Assembly (NCBI GenBank): GCA_947034895.1
Contig: OX344764.1
Coordinates: forward strand, 19,468,001 to 19,532,000
Origin: Rhytidiadelphus loreus
Taxonomy: Eukaryota > Streptophyta > Bryopsida > Hypnales > Hylocomiaceae
Direction: 5' to 3'
Length of the DNA stretch: 64,000 nt
Below the pieces are notes generated by a model. It ran no database searches and was not told the origin of the DNA. It saw nothing but the letters and a program-made list of their open reading frames with translations. Each line of letters opens with the position of its first letter. The first letter of the stretch is position 1. Position numbers and translations under genes: made by a program. Below are positions 1 through 12,800 of this stretch, in pieces.

Positions 1-41
1 TTAAGCTCACCATCCATGCAAGAAGGGCTAGCAGTGGATGG

Positions 42-61
42 CCCTCTCGGTACCGAGAGGG
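42..61. repeat. 20-bp perfect palindrome
   Basis: CCCTCTCGGTACCGAGAGGG reads the same on both strands. Nearly the same arms (CCTCTCGG and CCGAGAGG) occur in each unit of the 169-bp array at 7372-8238. The flanking bases 1-120 are open in the frame starting ATG at 16, so this may be part of an upstream exon of the first gene. Confidence 0.5.
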
Positions 62-297
62 GGTCTGAGGCAACTGTGACTGAGTTCATGGAATTTAGTT
101 CAAGGGGCACATATGCATTCTAGTGTATTCTTAATTGGGTATTTCATTAGTTATAGATTTGCATTTCTATGAGCACGGTTGCGGTCGGAGTCGTGCCTCA
201 TGACATCAAGGTCAGAGTTATATTCGTACTTCAAGAAGTCCCTATCAAAATTAAATTAATCTGATAGAATAACTGAATCATTGATATTCATGTGCAG

Positions 298-3200
298 ATA
301 TATGAATGTGATCCCGGTGAAGCCCACAGCATTGGAGCTCCGCAAGAGGCCCATCTTCTTCCAGAAGGGGTGGACGTTGCAATGGCTGATGTTCCACTAG
401 CAGTTGCCCCGATACGTGGGGCAGGAGATTTTGATGATCCACCTACATCTCCGAGGCAGTTGGTAGGCGACCTTGATAACCTCATTCGTGACCTCGATGA
501 TGGAGTTGGATTCCAGGATAGGGGGAATTCAGCATCACCTCAATCATCATGCTGCACGTCGTTAGGTTCATGGGATTTAGAAATAACGGTGTCAGAGAAT
601 AGGGATGATTATTGCGCTTGCGACGTTGACGATGTTGACTCAGGTCCCATGTCTGAAGATGACATCCTCATATTCTGTTGCGGGATGTTCAGGTCCCCAG
701 AAGAGGCTTGTTTGTGTACCACTTCATAGATATCATTATACTATGACCGACTCATGGATCGTATTTTGTTCCTTCTTTACTCTATTCCGACTTTAGTTAT
801 GTACTCTCTACAGAAACTTATTCATGTTGTTCTAACAGGTAATGGGTTTTAGGAAGCTCACATCGCATTTTCAATCTGACTTATTGTCACCTAATGTATG
901 GTCAGGGACGAGGCCCAAGTACACAGAGTGCTCAGGACGTGGCAATGAATTCTATCAATGAAGATGTCATTACGATCCCCTTGGAGGAGGAGGAGGAGGA
1001 GGATCAAATACCAGGAGTTGGTCCGGGCTTCATGGAGGAGGACATTAGGCGGGTGCAAACCTTCGATTCAGTTACTATCATTAACAGCTTGAAAATGACA
1101 TCTGATGGTAACTCTCGCATGAAGATTCCGCTTTGCAGGTTGGTGCCGATGCCTATGGTACGGCCCACCTTATCATGCGATTTGACTCAGCTTGACAACC
1201 AGTTCTCCAGAGGATACGACGAGGGTGCACGCGTATTCTATGTTTCCTTCTCTGACGAGAAGGGGAACACGGAGGTGTTCAATGAAGCAGAGAAGAGAGA
1301 ATGGGGTCCGATTTAGAACTCCGTAAATGACACCTTCAACGCTCACTTAAAGTCAATTCCATCCTTGAAGCACCTTGTGGACTACAAGTTTTTTGTCTGC
1401 GACGGAAATCATAGGAGAATCGCTTGGATGAATCATATCCAGAGGCTGCACAACCTTGAGCCCTCATGGCATGTGAGTGTGGACTCTATTGTCTTGGACA
1501 CTAGACAGAGAATCGGTGTGGCGATGCAAGCTATGCATGATATAAATATGTAAGTTGTTCTAGTCATTGACTGTGCCAATATGCGTTGAGTTCGTCCAAT
1601 ACATACATTGGATGGTTTTCATTGTTCTTTCAATTCTTGCATTTGACTATAACATTGATGTGGTATGGCAGGCACACTGAGAACTCCCACGTGAAGACGA
1701 ACCTTGTCCACACCTTATATCATGTCCAGAAGTATGGTGTCATGGAACTTGAGAAGTTCTAGGAGCTACTGACAGACGAAGAGGTGCAATCATGCAAGAC
1801 GTACACTCAAACGAGTTGGTATACTATGCCATTGCATTTATTTAGTGGTTTCATATTCAAGGTTAGAATCTCGACATTTTTTTTTATTAGTACTTTTGAT
1901 TCCATCGCTGCATTTGTGAGTCTTTCCCCAACTGGATTTGACTTGACCCTATCCTTGATTGTGCTTGTTTCATTCACTCAGCAAGAAATATTTGCTGCGG
2001 CTGATGCGGCGATACGCAAACTGAAAGAGGAAAACCCAGATGTTGAGGTGTCTAGGGAGGCAGTTGCAGCCACGATGAGGTCGGCTATAAAGGACTCCAC
2101 GGATAGGCATTACAAGAAACTTTCTAAAATTGTGGCCGTCGCCAATCCCGCGCTTACTCCCGAATGGCTTAAGGAGGTATGGGAACTTCCATGTGTTATT
2201 CAGTGGTCCAATATTCATGTATTATACGGCGCCATTTTATTGATATTTGGTCGCGTGCAGATTGAGAGGCACTGGAGTCATAATGCAGTTCCTGAGTTGA
2301 CACTGGAGAAGCTGCAACTTATTGCGACTGCTGCAGTAAAGCCTCGACATAAGGTGAAGTGGCTCAAATGGATGAATGCCAGTACACACACGAGGGAAGC
2401 TCGGAGGTTTCCACCACGCCCTGTGAATGAAGAGAGATTGTCGATATTCCTGGCTAAGGCTTGTTACTATGCAGCGGTGGGTTTTCATACCTTTTCATAA
2501 GTTCAGTGCTACCCATTTTTCCGACCCTCATAATATATACATACCCTAAAAATTACTCGAATTGTGCAGCTGGAGGAGGCAGCTGTGGAGATGTTTGAGA
2601 ACATCACCCACAATGATAGCCTCCCAATCGACATGAATGTTCCTGGGGAGCCCCAATCACTTCTAGAGTATATTGAAACATGGAGGATGAAGCTTTGGGA
2701 TCAAGCCTATACAGGAGTATTTAAGGGATCGGATGCCTTCAAGAAGTCAGACTCTTTCGCGTCGTATAGGGGAACCAGCCTTACTGTGAAGAGATTGATT
2801 TATAGGTACAGTACTACATTCTTAAATTATTTGTGTTTATGCTCCTTGTATGACAGCTTGATTTTCATGTTTGGTGGTACCTGTAACGCCGCGTGAATTA
2901 CAATAGTTCCATTCATAGATCACAACCACTACCAAATGATTCTAGTGTCATTACAGATTCGTTTGATCATTCTCTAACACCATATAATGCTAGTGAATAT
3001 CTTATTTCACACTCTTAAACTATTTCTGTGGCACCTCCTCTCTCGTGCACAGGTACTTCAAGTTCGAGTTGTACGGGAAGAAGGCAATCAAGAAGGAGGA
3101 CTTATCTCCCTTTCTTACTACCTGGCTAGAGCGGTCGTCACCCGATTGTATGTTTTCCACCACGCAATTGCAGAAGTGGACCAGTCCACATTTGCAGAGT

Positions 3201-5242
3201 TGTCCTTGGTATTTGGAGTGTAACTTTGGCGTTACACCACCCAAGGAGGAGGTCCTATTTCAGACACTCAAGGATTCTGTGGTCACTGATGCGGAGTTCG
3301 ACGAGTTCGCGGGATTGGATGCGGAGGCCAGGGCTAAAGCCATCAAGAAACGGGAGGTCTCAGATAAGAAGAAGGTGGAAAAATTGGAGGAGGCCAAGAA
3401 AAAAACTGAGGAGAACTTGAAGCGGGTCGAGGAGAAGAAAAAGAAGCGTCTACTTGAGAAAGAGCAAGAGAAGGAGAGGAAGAAGCGTCGGTTGTCAAAG
3501 GGTGACACGCCTTTGCCCGAACCAGCTACAAGTGCAGCGGATGCAAACCCATCATCGTCTGGCTTCTCCCTCACCCAGGAACGCTTGGGGCAAAGCAAAA
3601 CACCGTCCGCCAAGATTGTGATTCTCGCCCCTGGCATCGACGAGTGCATACTCAACATTGGCTTGAAGAATTTGGACATGGAATCATCGGCCTTCAAAGA
3701 CGTTGAAGCCTTCTTAGCCATGGTAATTCCTTTACATCCTTATTCATTTTTATTGCATTCCTTTATTAATTCCCCATACCTGAGTAATTCATAATGATCT
3801 CTACAATTACTTGGAACCAGTGCAAGAGTCAATGTAACTTTGAGTACTATTAATGGATTGACAATGTCTTCAAATCTTCACTTTATGCAGCATTCCAGTG
3901 ACAAGGCACGCTCCATTGACGAAGTCACCGGAACCAATCCAGGTGTTGACTTCATGATTGTTGATGTGCCTGAAGGACTTCCCGTTCCTACTATCTCGGC
4001 AGCACCTGCTCCTGTTCCAAAGTGGAACGAGTTCAAGACCGACTACTTGTTTCCTGTATTCGATTTTGCCCAAGAATTCCTCCATGACAGTGGAGCACTC
4101 ATCTTGATTTATCCAGCATCCTCTCCTTTACACCGAAGTCACATTCTTGGTTGCTGTCAATCTTACAAGTTTCGCATTCTAGAGACGTATCTCGGCTCCA
4201 ATCATCTCCACCTGACTTCCGCTGCAGATCAGAAGAAAACGGTAGATCTCCTCATCTTCAAGTGCATTGACTTCTATGAATTTTTCATTCCTTTCTATGG
4301 TATTAAAATCGTCGGTTATGCAGACTCAGAGGTTCTCCATCTCCTTACTTGTGCGAAATGGTGGGCCGAAGACACTTCATGACTTCCCGTTCCAGCTTGT
4401 CCCATCTCAAGCCAAGGTGGGTGTAAACCTGGCTAAGGATGACATCCTTCGAAACCTTGTTTTCAATGAAGATGTGACAATGAACGGGGACGTGCCATGG
4501 CGTGGTCCTCGGGAAAAGGGTTGCGAGTTCATGCAGATGTTCGTGGAGGCATGTACTGCCCTAGGGGACATGGTTGTTGACTGCACAGCGGCCACAGGTA
4601 TGGTTCTTATAATCACTCAAATTCACTATGCTTCATTTTACAAATACCCTTCTATTGTGAACTCTATCTTAAACTTTCTTGTATCACAGGATCAACCATC
4701 CATGCTTGCCGTGCAACGCGTCGTCATATTCTTGCATTTGAGGAACATAAGGACATCTATGATGCCCTTATTGCTCCAATACTTCAACCAATTGTGGTAC
4801 CTGAGGCGATGCCAGCCACCTCTGCGCTTGCCCTTGCGGACGAGGATGACGAGGAAGTCGTAATCCAGAAGGTCAAGACAACACTGCGATTCAGTAAGTA
4901 AGTCACCCCTAAAACCACAATTTCAGCATATTGCTTCACTCTAGTTTTCCAAAATATTCTAACATGTGGTTCACTTATTTCTGTAGGCAAAGCCAAGAAG
5001 TGACATCCTCCAAGCCAGTCCCATTTTTTGCGGATCCCCGTTTTTTTCCGAGCCCCCCGAGATCGTTCCAGCTACCTCCGTATGCGGAGGCTCTTTCCCG
5101 GAATTTTGTTGCACAAAACCCTCGGGCAGCTTCTAGGTCCCGATTCGTGAGTCCTCGCGTTCTGGAGTTTGTAGATGAAGAAGCGATACAATCAGATGTG
5201 GATACATCTGATAGTGAGGGTAGTTCCATGTCTGCACTTTAG
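298..5242 (+). pseudogene. ParB-like domain / DNA aminomethyltransferase fusion, 11 exons, two in-frame TAG stops
   Basis: Exons by frame and GT-AG sites: 298 to about 715, about 853-1549, 1672-1861, 1982-2176, 2261-2476, 2570-2805, 3053-3722, 3891-4241, 4324-4597, 4690-4897, 4987-5242. From the second exon on, phases match at every junction, giving about 1,200 residues; the first junction is uncertain and the 5' end may lie upstream. The second exon has a ParB/Srx-like fold signature: IPLCRLVP, then VFYVSF, then FVCDGNHRRIAW, then WHVSVDSIVLD. A Lys/Glu-rich coiled coil lies in 3340-3500. The 3' half resembles a beta-class aminomethyltransferase: a motif IV-like DFMIVDVPEG precedes a motif I-like VVDCTAATGSTIHACRAT. 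The usual D/S/N-P-P-Y/W is reduced to DVPE, so catalysis is doubtful. Stops: TAG at 1314-1316 (probably from Trp) and 1760-1762. The domain assignment is inference from motifs. ParB-methylase fusions are known in bacteria and phages. It could be a host pseudogene or a mobile multicopy family. Confidence 0.62.
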
Positions 5243-6904
5243 CTATCAAATAGTGACTGGATACTCTATTGAACACCGTCTGTTGTTGGTTTGGATATAT
5301 TACTCTTTCTTGGTGCTCTCAAGTGACTTATTGTTTCGACTTTGTACATTGCGAATTTGTGGGTTAGTCCATATCTTACCACGTTATTCTGTGCTCTCCA
5401 ATGGAAAGATATCTTTAATGAGTCAATGTTTTCACGGAGATAATTTGTTCTAAATCCATAAGCTAGCTTTTGTATTTTTTCTGTTTGATAGGAATTTTCA
5501 AAAGAACATTATGTATGATAGTAGGTTGTCTAAATTCCCTCTCGGTACTGGCTCTTCTATTTCAAATGGCTTCCATTCAATGGACAACCAAAATATGATA
5601 CAGAAATAATCATTTTTGAAGTTGTTGGTCGAAATTGTTTACCATAGACTCCTTAATAGGTATGGTCTTCTTGGAATGCAGTTGACATTGGTATTGAATT
5701 GTGCTTGGCTTCACTATTTGGTAGCCAATGAAGTAATCATTATTGCACCCTGCTTTATCTTTTGATGTTAGTTAAATATTGAAATTATGATCCTAGCTCC
5801 TACAACCTTGTTCAGTGCTCTAATCAAATTGAACACACTTTACCATGAACACTCCACCCTAAACCCACTAGTGTCCAATTTAGTCGGCTTCCCTAATTCA
5901 TAGATTTCTCGACGCTAGCTCAAGTGAGTCGTGAAAAAATGTATGTAAATTGGACATGAATCTATTCACTTCATGTGTGGAGGATGCAGGCAATGTTGCA
6001 GTTTGGACAGAGATCAATCTAGGCACTGCTAGTCATACAATACAATACTATGCACTGGGAAACAATTTCTCTGTATACAATGGCTTCTGCCATTTCTATT
6101 TTGAAGCCCAAATATATAAAGGGAATTAATGTATTGTCTTTGTTTTTAGAGATACAAAGAACTGAAGTACTTTGTCAAAAGTTTGGGAAGGTTACCACGG
6201 AGGTCAAAGAGGGAGCCCGGCATTACCTGCAGACATGGTGGGCCTTAATAAATCATAAAGGTTATCCTAAATTGGACTATGAAGATGTGAGATAACTTAC
6301 AAGAGATATCCTGAGCAATCTTGTCTCGAAGTATTGTCGCTTCGATTTCATTGTTGATGGAAGCCCTTATAACAACTAAACCAAATAAATCCATCACACA
6401 CGCATACGACTTGATGGTGAGCATTCTACTATGTTTTTTTAGTTCTCACGTATCATTGCAACTACCAATGCGCCCAAAATCAATGATGACAATGAATCAA
6501 CACACCATGCCAAGTAGGTTGATGTAATTGAAAAATTGAGTGGTTTCACTATTATCAGCAATAACATTCTGAAACATTTTTTATATTTAGTTTAAACTGT
6601 TCTTTGCCAAGTTTCAGATCCTCATGTATGATAACTCCTTCGCATAGTCAGTAAACAATGCATACCTCATTGTTAGTGTGCACACTATTCAAAAGAATGC
6701 TAGAAGAGCCCATTAGCGTGTACTGTGTATGAATAAATGGCACCATTGAATGTTTAGCCTCAAAGTGTTCCGCATTTGTAAGATTGTTGATGACATGGCA
6801 GAAGTTGAGAATGATTTCAGGATCCCACGCAAGGGGCTTGGCTTTCTTCTCTTGTAATGTTTAATGGTTTAAATGTGGTGGTGGGACAATGAAGACATCA
6901 TAAA
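5243..6904. other. AT-rich intergenic stretch, nothing recognised
   Basis: It follows the stop of the methyltransferase-like gene and probably begins with its 3' UTR. The longest open frames are under 95 codons, and none resembles a known family. Confidence 0.5.
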
Positions 6905-7265
6905 TTGATTTTCATCCAATGTTTTAATCCACTGATTTCATCGACTCTTTTCATTCAATTTTTTCATCAATTGCTTTCTTCCAATTTTTTCATCCATTTG
7001 TTTCATCCATTTATCCATCCAATTTTCATCCAATTTGTTCATCCATTTTTCCATCCAATTTCTTCATCCAATTTCATCATCCAATTTCTTCATCCAATTT
7101 CTTCATCCAATTTCTTCATCCAGTTTTTTCATCCAATTCCTTCATCCACTTTTTCCATCCACTTTTTCCATCCACTTTTTCCTCCACTTCTCTCCATCTA
7201 CTTTTTTTTATCCACTTTTTCATCCACTTTTTCATAAATTGTCATCCAATATTTTATACTTCTTT
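6905..7265. repeat. TTCATCCA-rich degenerate array, copy A
   Basis: About 360 bp is made almost wholly of variants of TTCATCCA and TTTTTCATCCA spaced 10-15 bp apart. The same motif builds arrays at 14.5-14.9 kb and 26.4-26.7 kb. Open frames here translate to Phe/Ile/His/Pro-rich low complexity and are not genes. Confidence 0.8.
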
Positions 7266-7296
7266 GGCTAGTTTATTTTTCTAAATCATAAAATCT

Positions 7297-7362
7297 TTGC
7301 TCCCTGCTCACCAATCCCCGCTCCATGCTCCACGCTCCACGCTCTACGCTCACATGCTAGCT
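7297..7362. repeat. GCTCC-rich block after array A
   Basis: Short GCTCCNNGCTCC-like repeats end in CATGCTAGCTCC. An equivalent block, ending in CGCGCTAGCGCC, follows the second TTCATCCA array at about 14.93 kb. The two composite blocks therefore share order and orientation. Confidence 0.6.
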
Positions 7363-7371
7363 CCCTTGCAG

Positions 7372-8238
7372 AAGGACCCAGCTTCACCGCCCTCCCTCCG
7401 AGATCCTCCTCTCGGGGCCGAGAGGGGGTTGGGGTCAGCCTTCCCCTGCACAACTGCGGACTCACCTTCTCGTGGTGGCAGCTTCGGCGCCACCCGACCA
7501 ACAAAAACCAAACTGAAATTTTTTTTAAAACGCAAACCAGAAGGACCCAGCTTCACCGCCCCCCCTCCGAGATCCTCCTCTCGGGGCCGAGAGGGGGTTG
7601 GGGTCAGCCTTCCTCTGCACAGCAGGGCACTTCCCTTCTCGTGGTGGCAGCTTCGGCGCCACCCGACCAACACAAACCAAACTGAATTTTTTTTTAAAAC
7701 GCAAACCAAAAGGACCCAGCTTCACCGCCCCCCCTCCGAGATCCTCCTCTCGGGGCTGAGAGGGGGTTGGGGTCAGCCTTCCTCTGCACAGCAGGGCACT
7801 TCCCTTCTCGTGGTGGCAGCTTCGGCACCACTCGACCAACACAAACCAAACTGAAGTTTTTTAAAAAACGCAAACCAGAAGGACCCAGCTTCACCGCCCC
7901 CCCTTCGAGATCCTCCTCTCGGGGCCGAGAGGGGGTTGGGGTCAGCCTTCCCCTGCACAACTGCGGACTCACCTTCCCGTGGTGGCAGCTTCAGCGCCAC
8001 CCGACCAACAAAAACCAAACTGAAATTTTTTTAAAAACGCAAACCAGAAGGACCCAGCTTCACCGCCCCCCCTCCGAGATCCTCCTCTCGGGGCCGAGAG
8101 GGGGTTGGGGTCAGCCTTCCTCTGCACAGCAAGGCACTTCCCTTCTCGTGGTGGCAGCTTCGGCGCCACCCGACCAACCAAAACCAAACTGAATTTTTTT
8201 TAAAAACGCAAACCAGAAGGTCCCAACTTCACCGCCCC
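7372..8238. repeat. GC-rich 169-bp tandem array, five full units plus a partial
   Basis: Units begin AAGGACCCAGCTTCACCG at 7372, 7541, 7710, 7879 and 8048, with a partial unit from 8217; every step is exactly 169 bp. Each unit holds a near-palindrome (CCTCTCGG / CCGAGAGG), a GC-rich middle and a T-run with AAAACGCAAACCA. Open frames run through it on both strands, but 169 is not a multiple of three, so the frame changes in each unit and a repeat protein is unlikely. The GC content is far above the flanks. Confidence 0.92.
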
Positions 8239-9848
8239 AACCAGATAGCAAACTATGATTTTGAACATTAGCAGAGGAGTAAGAAATACATCAGGTGTTG
8301 GATCGGCTGCTTAGATAGCTTGACCTTGCGCTTCTTCTCCAGCCTCCAGTCGAACTCGAGATCGCAGCTCAGGAGCCATAGCTTCTCAAAAACAACATAC
8401 CAGATGATCATACGTCGAGACTGCGAGCCTTGTGCAACATTGTATTCATTGAAGAGTGGAAGGAGATGACTGAAGTGCATTGCGGCAATATTTGCCAAGG
8501 AATCATGTGACGGCCACCCGTAACCTAATCCTTAATTCCTGAGGTTAGCAGTTATCTCGTAAGACTTTTTTTAATGATAAATATAAAAATGGAATCCACA
8601 AGTATAAACGGTCTCTCTAGAAGTCTAACTAGGTATCACATGCTGTAGTGCCGACCTAGCATGTGTCTGACACATGCAATATTGATTTATGAGCTTGCTC
8701 AATATTCCGTATTGTATAAATCCGTTACTTCTTGCTTGAAATTATCATTGGAATTCATTGGAGGGTATTATTATATAATTAATGTGAGTTCAAATTGTTC
8801 AACAATATTATACGGAAGCAGATTCTGGGTACTTACGTATCTATATGCACTAAAATATAGAAATCCTAGATAAGTTGTTTTGAGGTTTATGAATTATGTT
8901 TTTTGGTGTAAGCACGGTGAATAATCACCCGCCAATGTTTGGTTAAATCATGACACTTAATGCTTTCCTCTGACACTGCAATTATGTAGTTTGTCATAAT
9001 GATGTGTCCAATTAATGAGCGTTAATTGTTGTTTGAGCACTTACAGATTCCAATCACGATATTTCATTTTCTCACTATTTGCGATTATAAAATATAGATT
9101 TCGGAATTTACATACATAGTCGACTCTCACATGTCATGGACATGAGTAGCATGCAATTATATATCTCACAAGAGTGATGAATGAGGTTCATATATAGAAT
9201 ATTCAGTTATTGTTGAGCTGGCATAATGAAACCATACATCTGCTTCACCAATAAATATTAGTGATTAAATAATTGTATTTGACATTATTCAATATTAACG
9301 TTAATTTATAAATGTATACATATATCGTACTACTCTACATTTATACCTAACATGCCAATATATCATGTGCATGCAACTTCTTCACTATCGAGATATCTAC
9401 ACTCATGATGTAGTATAGCAGCCATTTTCCTAAAGCTCTGACAATTGGTTTAGGATAATAATGCGTGCTAATTATGTCATTGTCAGTGCTAATATCGTGA
9501 TCATGAATAGTGTCTAAAATAAAATACATGGCTCCCACCTTTTGCTTACTCTTGATATCACAACTTTGCGTCACTCCTGGGTCTTTCAATTTCGTTTGGG
9601 GCGTGGACTAGTTTGTGCTTGTTTTTTTCACGATGTGTCACATCACATTTCTTAGCTGCATACCGCACTATAACCTTCTCTTCGCATAGTAGGAAATGTA
9701 GTTTCTTCATTTGACTCGGAATTCATATCATCCATGGTCGCTGTTTTTGTTAAAATGGTATTGCAGTTGTTTTAATTACATCCTTAGTAACTCGTTTGCT
9801 GAGGACTTCGTGCCTCTCGCCATTCTTGGATATTAGAGCTTAGTCGAT
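8239..9848. other. Gap between tandem array and MULE transposase
   Basis: It is mostly AT-rich with no gene recognised. A minus-strand open frame at 8268-8498 (76 codons, Leu/Lys-rich) looks mildly protein-like, but I cannot assign it. The transposon's left terminus should lie here or further left; I could not define a terminal inverted repeat by eye. Confidence 0.4.
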
Positions 9849-12800
9849 ATGTCGGAATTTTCGGACATGGTTCTGGTGAGAGCGACTGGTGATAGTGTTC
9901 CTATTTTATTTCCTGTTGGTGTAGATGGCGTTGCAGTTATATCCTCAATTAGATTAAGTACTCGATTTCATTTTCAGTTGAACTCATTGCATGTCGATGA
10001 AGAGATATACAACAAAGACTCCGGTATTCTAATCCACACAATTGGTAAACTACCTGTTGTGGATGGCGAGGATAGATCATGGCATTTGAAGGCTGGAATG
10101 TACAAGGCATATGGTATTGCTGGTTTTGAATGACCGGAGTCGGTTGATTTAGTTTGTGGCCGGCGTGCTTCTTCTTGGACTAATCAAACTCCCCCTCTAA
10201 AGAATGTCAAGGTGGAGTGTAATGCATTGACCATCACTCTTCTTAGTGACGATTCTGACACAAACTCCCCAAATCAGACGATTGACCGTTCCATCCCTTC
10301 AAGTTCCAGTGCGCCTCGGATGTCTACCACACCACGTGACATTGATACTGACATATCTGGATCAGTCTCAGGATCTGTAACATCAGTTATTGAGTGTTTG
10401 AAAGCTCTTTGTGGTTGAAAGGGTTGTAGAAATGCTTTGTCTAAAATTGATTACGACAAGATTGTGATAGAGAGAGTGTCAGTTCTTCCTCCTATTTTCA
10501 ATGGTGATGTCATTTTTGAATTACCAAAACTAGTATCTGGAGGTACTCCTTCAAATGCGAGACAGATGGTTGGGATGGACAAGCGGTATGATGGGCATGT
10601 GTGGTCGAAAACTGTAACGACCAATATTACAAATTCTCATGGTCTATCGTTTCGAACCTCAGTTTGTGTTGGGCATTTGAGATGCATGAACAATAATTGC
10701 GAGTACCTTAGTCGTGTACATAGAACAAATTCATTGAATGAATTGGAATGGGATGGGTTGACCCCGTGCCCACTAGATGTTGGTGCAGAGCATCCCCTAG
10801 GCTCAACAATTGTTTGCAGAATATGCAGGCTACCGCCGAGTTGTATTTCTCGTTGTGGGGCCAGGGTGTATTACGTCATCGGAAACCCAAATGTCACTCG
10901 CGCATTCATTCATCTTGGCAATCACCAGCATCCTGTCAAAGATGGTGACCTACGTCACATGAAGGAGCGAACTCGTCATCTCATTGGAGAGCAGATGGAG
11001 AGAACTCCATCTGGAAAAAACTCAGCAATCATTTTGGAGGCCACGAAAGACCTTTTGGGAGAACTCCTCCTTCGTGCAGATGGTGAAGTGTCAAAGAGCA
11101 TGGACTTTGTTGAGCTCGTACCGGTATTGGACAAATGCAAGTACTTTAGTTCTCCTAGCATTAGAAACGAGGTAAGCTCGTTCAAGCACTTCAGAAGATT
11201 TGGTGTGATGGATAGCATAACAAAGTTGAGGGGAGCAAGTACTTGGGCATTCATTCAAGAAAGTAAATTTCCAGAACAAGGGTCAAAGCTTGACAAAGTC
11301 TTTGTATTCAAGATGTCAGAGGTTGGTCCAGGAAGTGGTGTAGACTTGGTGAAGCGTATGCAATCCGGCGGTGACTTGCAAAATGCGTGGATCATGTTCG
11401 ATCATGTCAAGCGGGTCACAAGATGGACCACTATGGCATGCCACGTCTATGATAGTTTGTATTGTCGCGTGATGACCATTGCCATGTGCGATATGCAATC
11501 TGAAGATTGTACTGCCCAAATCTTGTTTTGGAGAAATTTGAACAACGTCGTTGAGCGGCATGGTATAGGACAGATTCAATTCAAGGGATTTATGGCTGAT
11601 AGTGCTCAAGCAAATTGGAATGCGGTGAGGACGGTCTACGGTTCTGGTGACATTGGTATACCCATGGAGAATAGAGAACGGACCTGCCTTTTTCATTGGA
11701 CGCAATCCATGGAAAAGCATACTAAATCTGATATACGTGGTGACTTACAAGATCAACACAGACTACTATGCAAACAATACAAGAATGCACTTTCATCAAC
11801 ACAATCAGAGGAACGCTACCTTGCGATTAAGGCTTGGTGGCTATCATCAGGAGCCACAACAAAAGAAGGACTACATAGTTTGGAGTTATGGCTCTCCTTC
11901 TGGCATTTTCGTTATCGGCAATGGGGCGGATTTATGCAACTAGTAAGTTATTCTTTCTTACATGTATGCATTTTGATGTCTCGTGACAATGTGATGTTCA
12001 TAGTTTTCTGTTTTACATTGTACTGCCTACTTCGACAATTGGGAAATGTTCTGTCCATTATTCAACTGGATAAGGCATGAACGAACATGTCACTCTAACT
12101 ATCACAACAATCATCTCAATGTTGTGGTGCACCATGTCAACCTTATGTGGATTCCAATTTAGTAATTTCTTGTCGCTAATGCAATTTCAGTGTTACAAAA
12201 GTGTATGTATTTATCCCTCAAGAGACCCCTCTTGGAAGTCTTTCACTCCTGTACATAACGGCATAATTTTCCAAAAATCACTGTTACTTCATTTGTTGTC
12301 CAATTCCCTTCTATTGCTTTTATGCATCATATCCCCTATGTGTCATCGATGTCGTAAGATGAGTCAGTTATGCATGCATTGAAATGGTTGCTATGTAGTC
12401 CATTTTCACTGATTCCACAAGTGATTGATATATTCAGGATTTAACAGACTCTGAGAAGGCAGAAATGCCTTCATGCAACCTAGCGGAGACTGTGCACAAC
12501 AAGTGGCTTCAAGAATCAGGAAATCGTGGAAGCGACTTATACATCGCTACAGTTGATGATTTCGTTAGGGCCTTCATGCAGATGGTAAGGTTTTACCAAT
12601 ACCTCAAAGGCAATGGAGTTGGCAAGGGCCCCGGCAAAGAAGAATTGCGGCTCCGAGTGGCGCAACGTTCAGCTGAACGTAGTGGAAATCCGAAGGTGCT
12701 CACAGATGCTCTTTCCAGCCTTCCGGATGTCTCAAAATTCTTCAATAGGGAGCCTCATCTTGAGGGTGAAGAAGTATTTGGATCACATAAGAGAAAGGCA

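Noticed and set aside
4242..4382. Continuation of the methyltransferase exon to TGA 4380
   Set aside because: The GT-AG intron 4242-4323 restores the frame into conserved sequence, while read-through ends in a stop after non-family residues.
6905..7271. Phe/Ile/His/Pro-rich open frames
   Set aside because: They are simple translations of the TTCATCCA array, with no start context or neighbours.
7297..8192. Long open frames on both strands through the 169-bp array
   Set aside because: The period is not a multiple of three, so successive units would be read in different frames. The openness comes from GC-rich repeats lacking stops.
7372..8238. CRISPR-like direct repeats
   Set aside because: Units are head-to-tail copies without unique spacers, in a eukaryotic setting.
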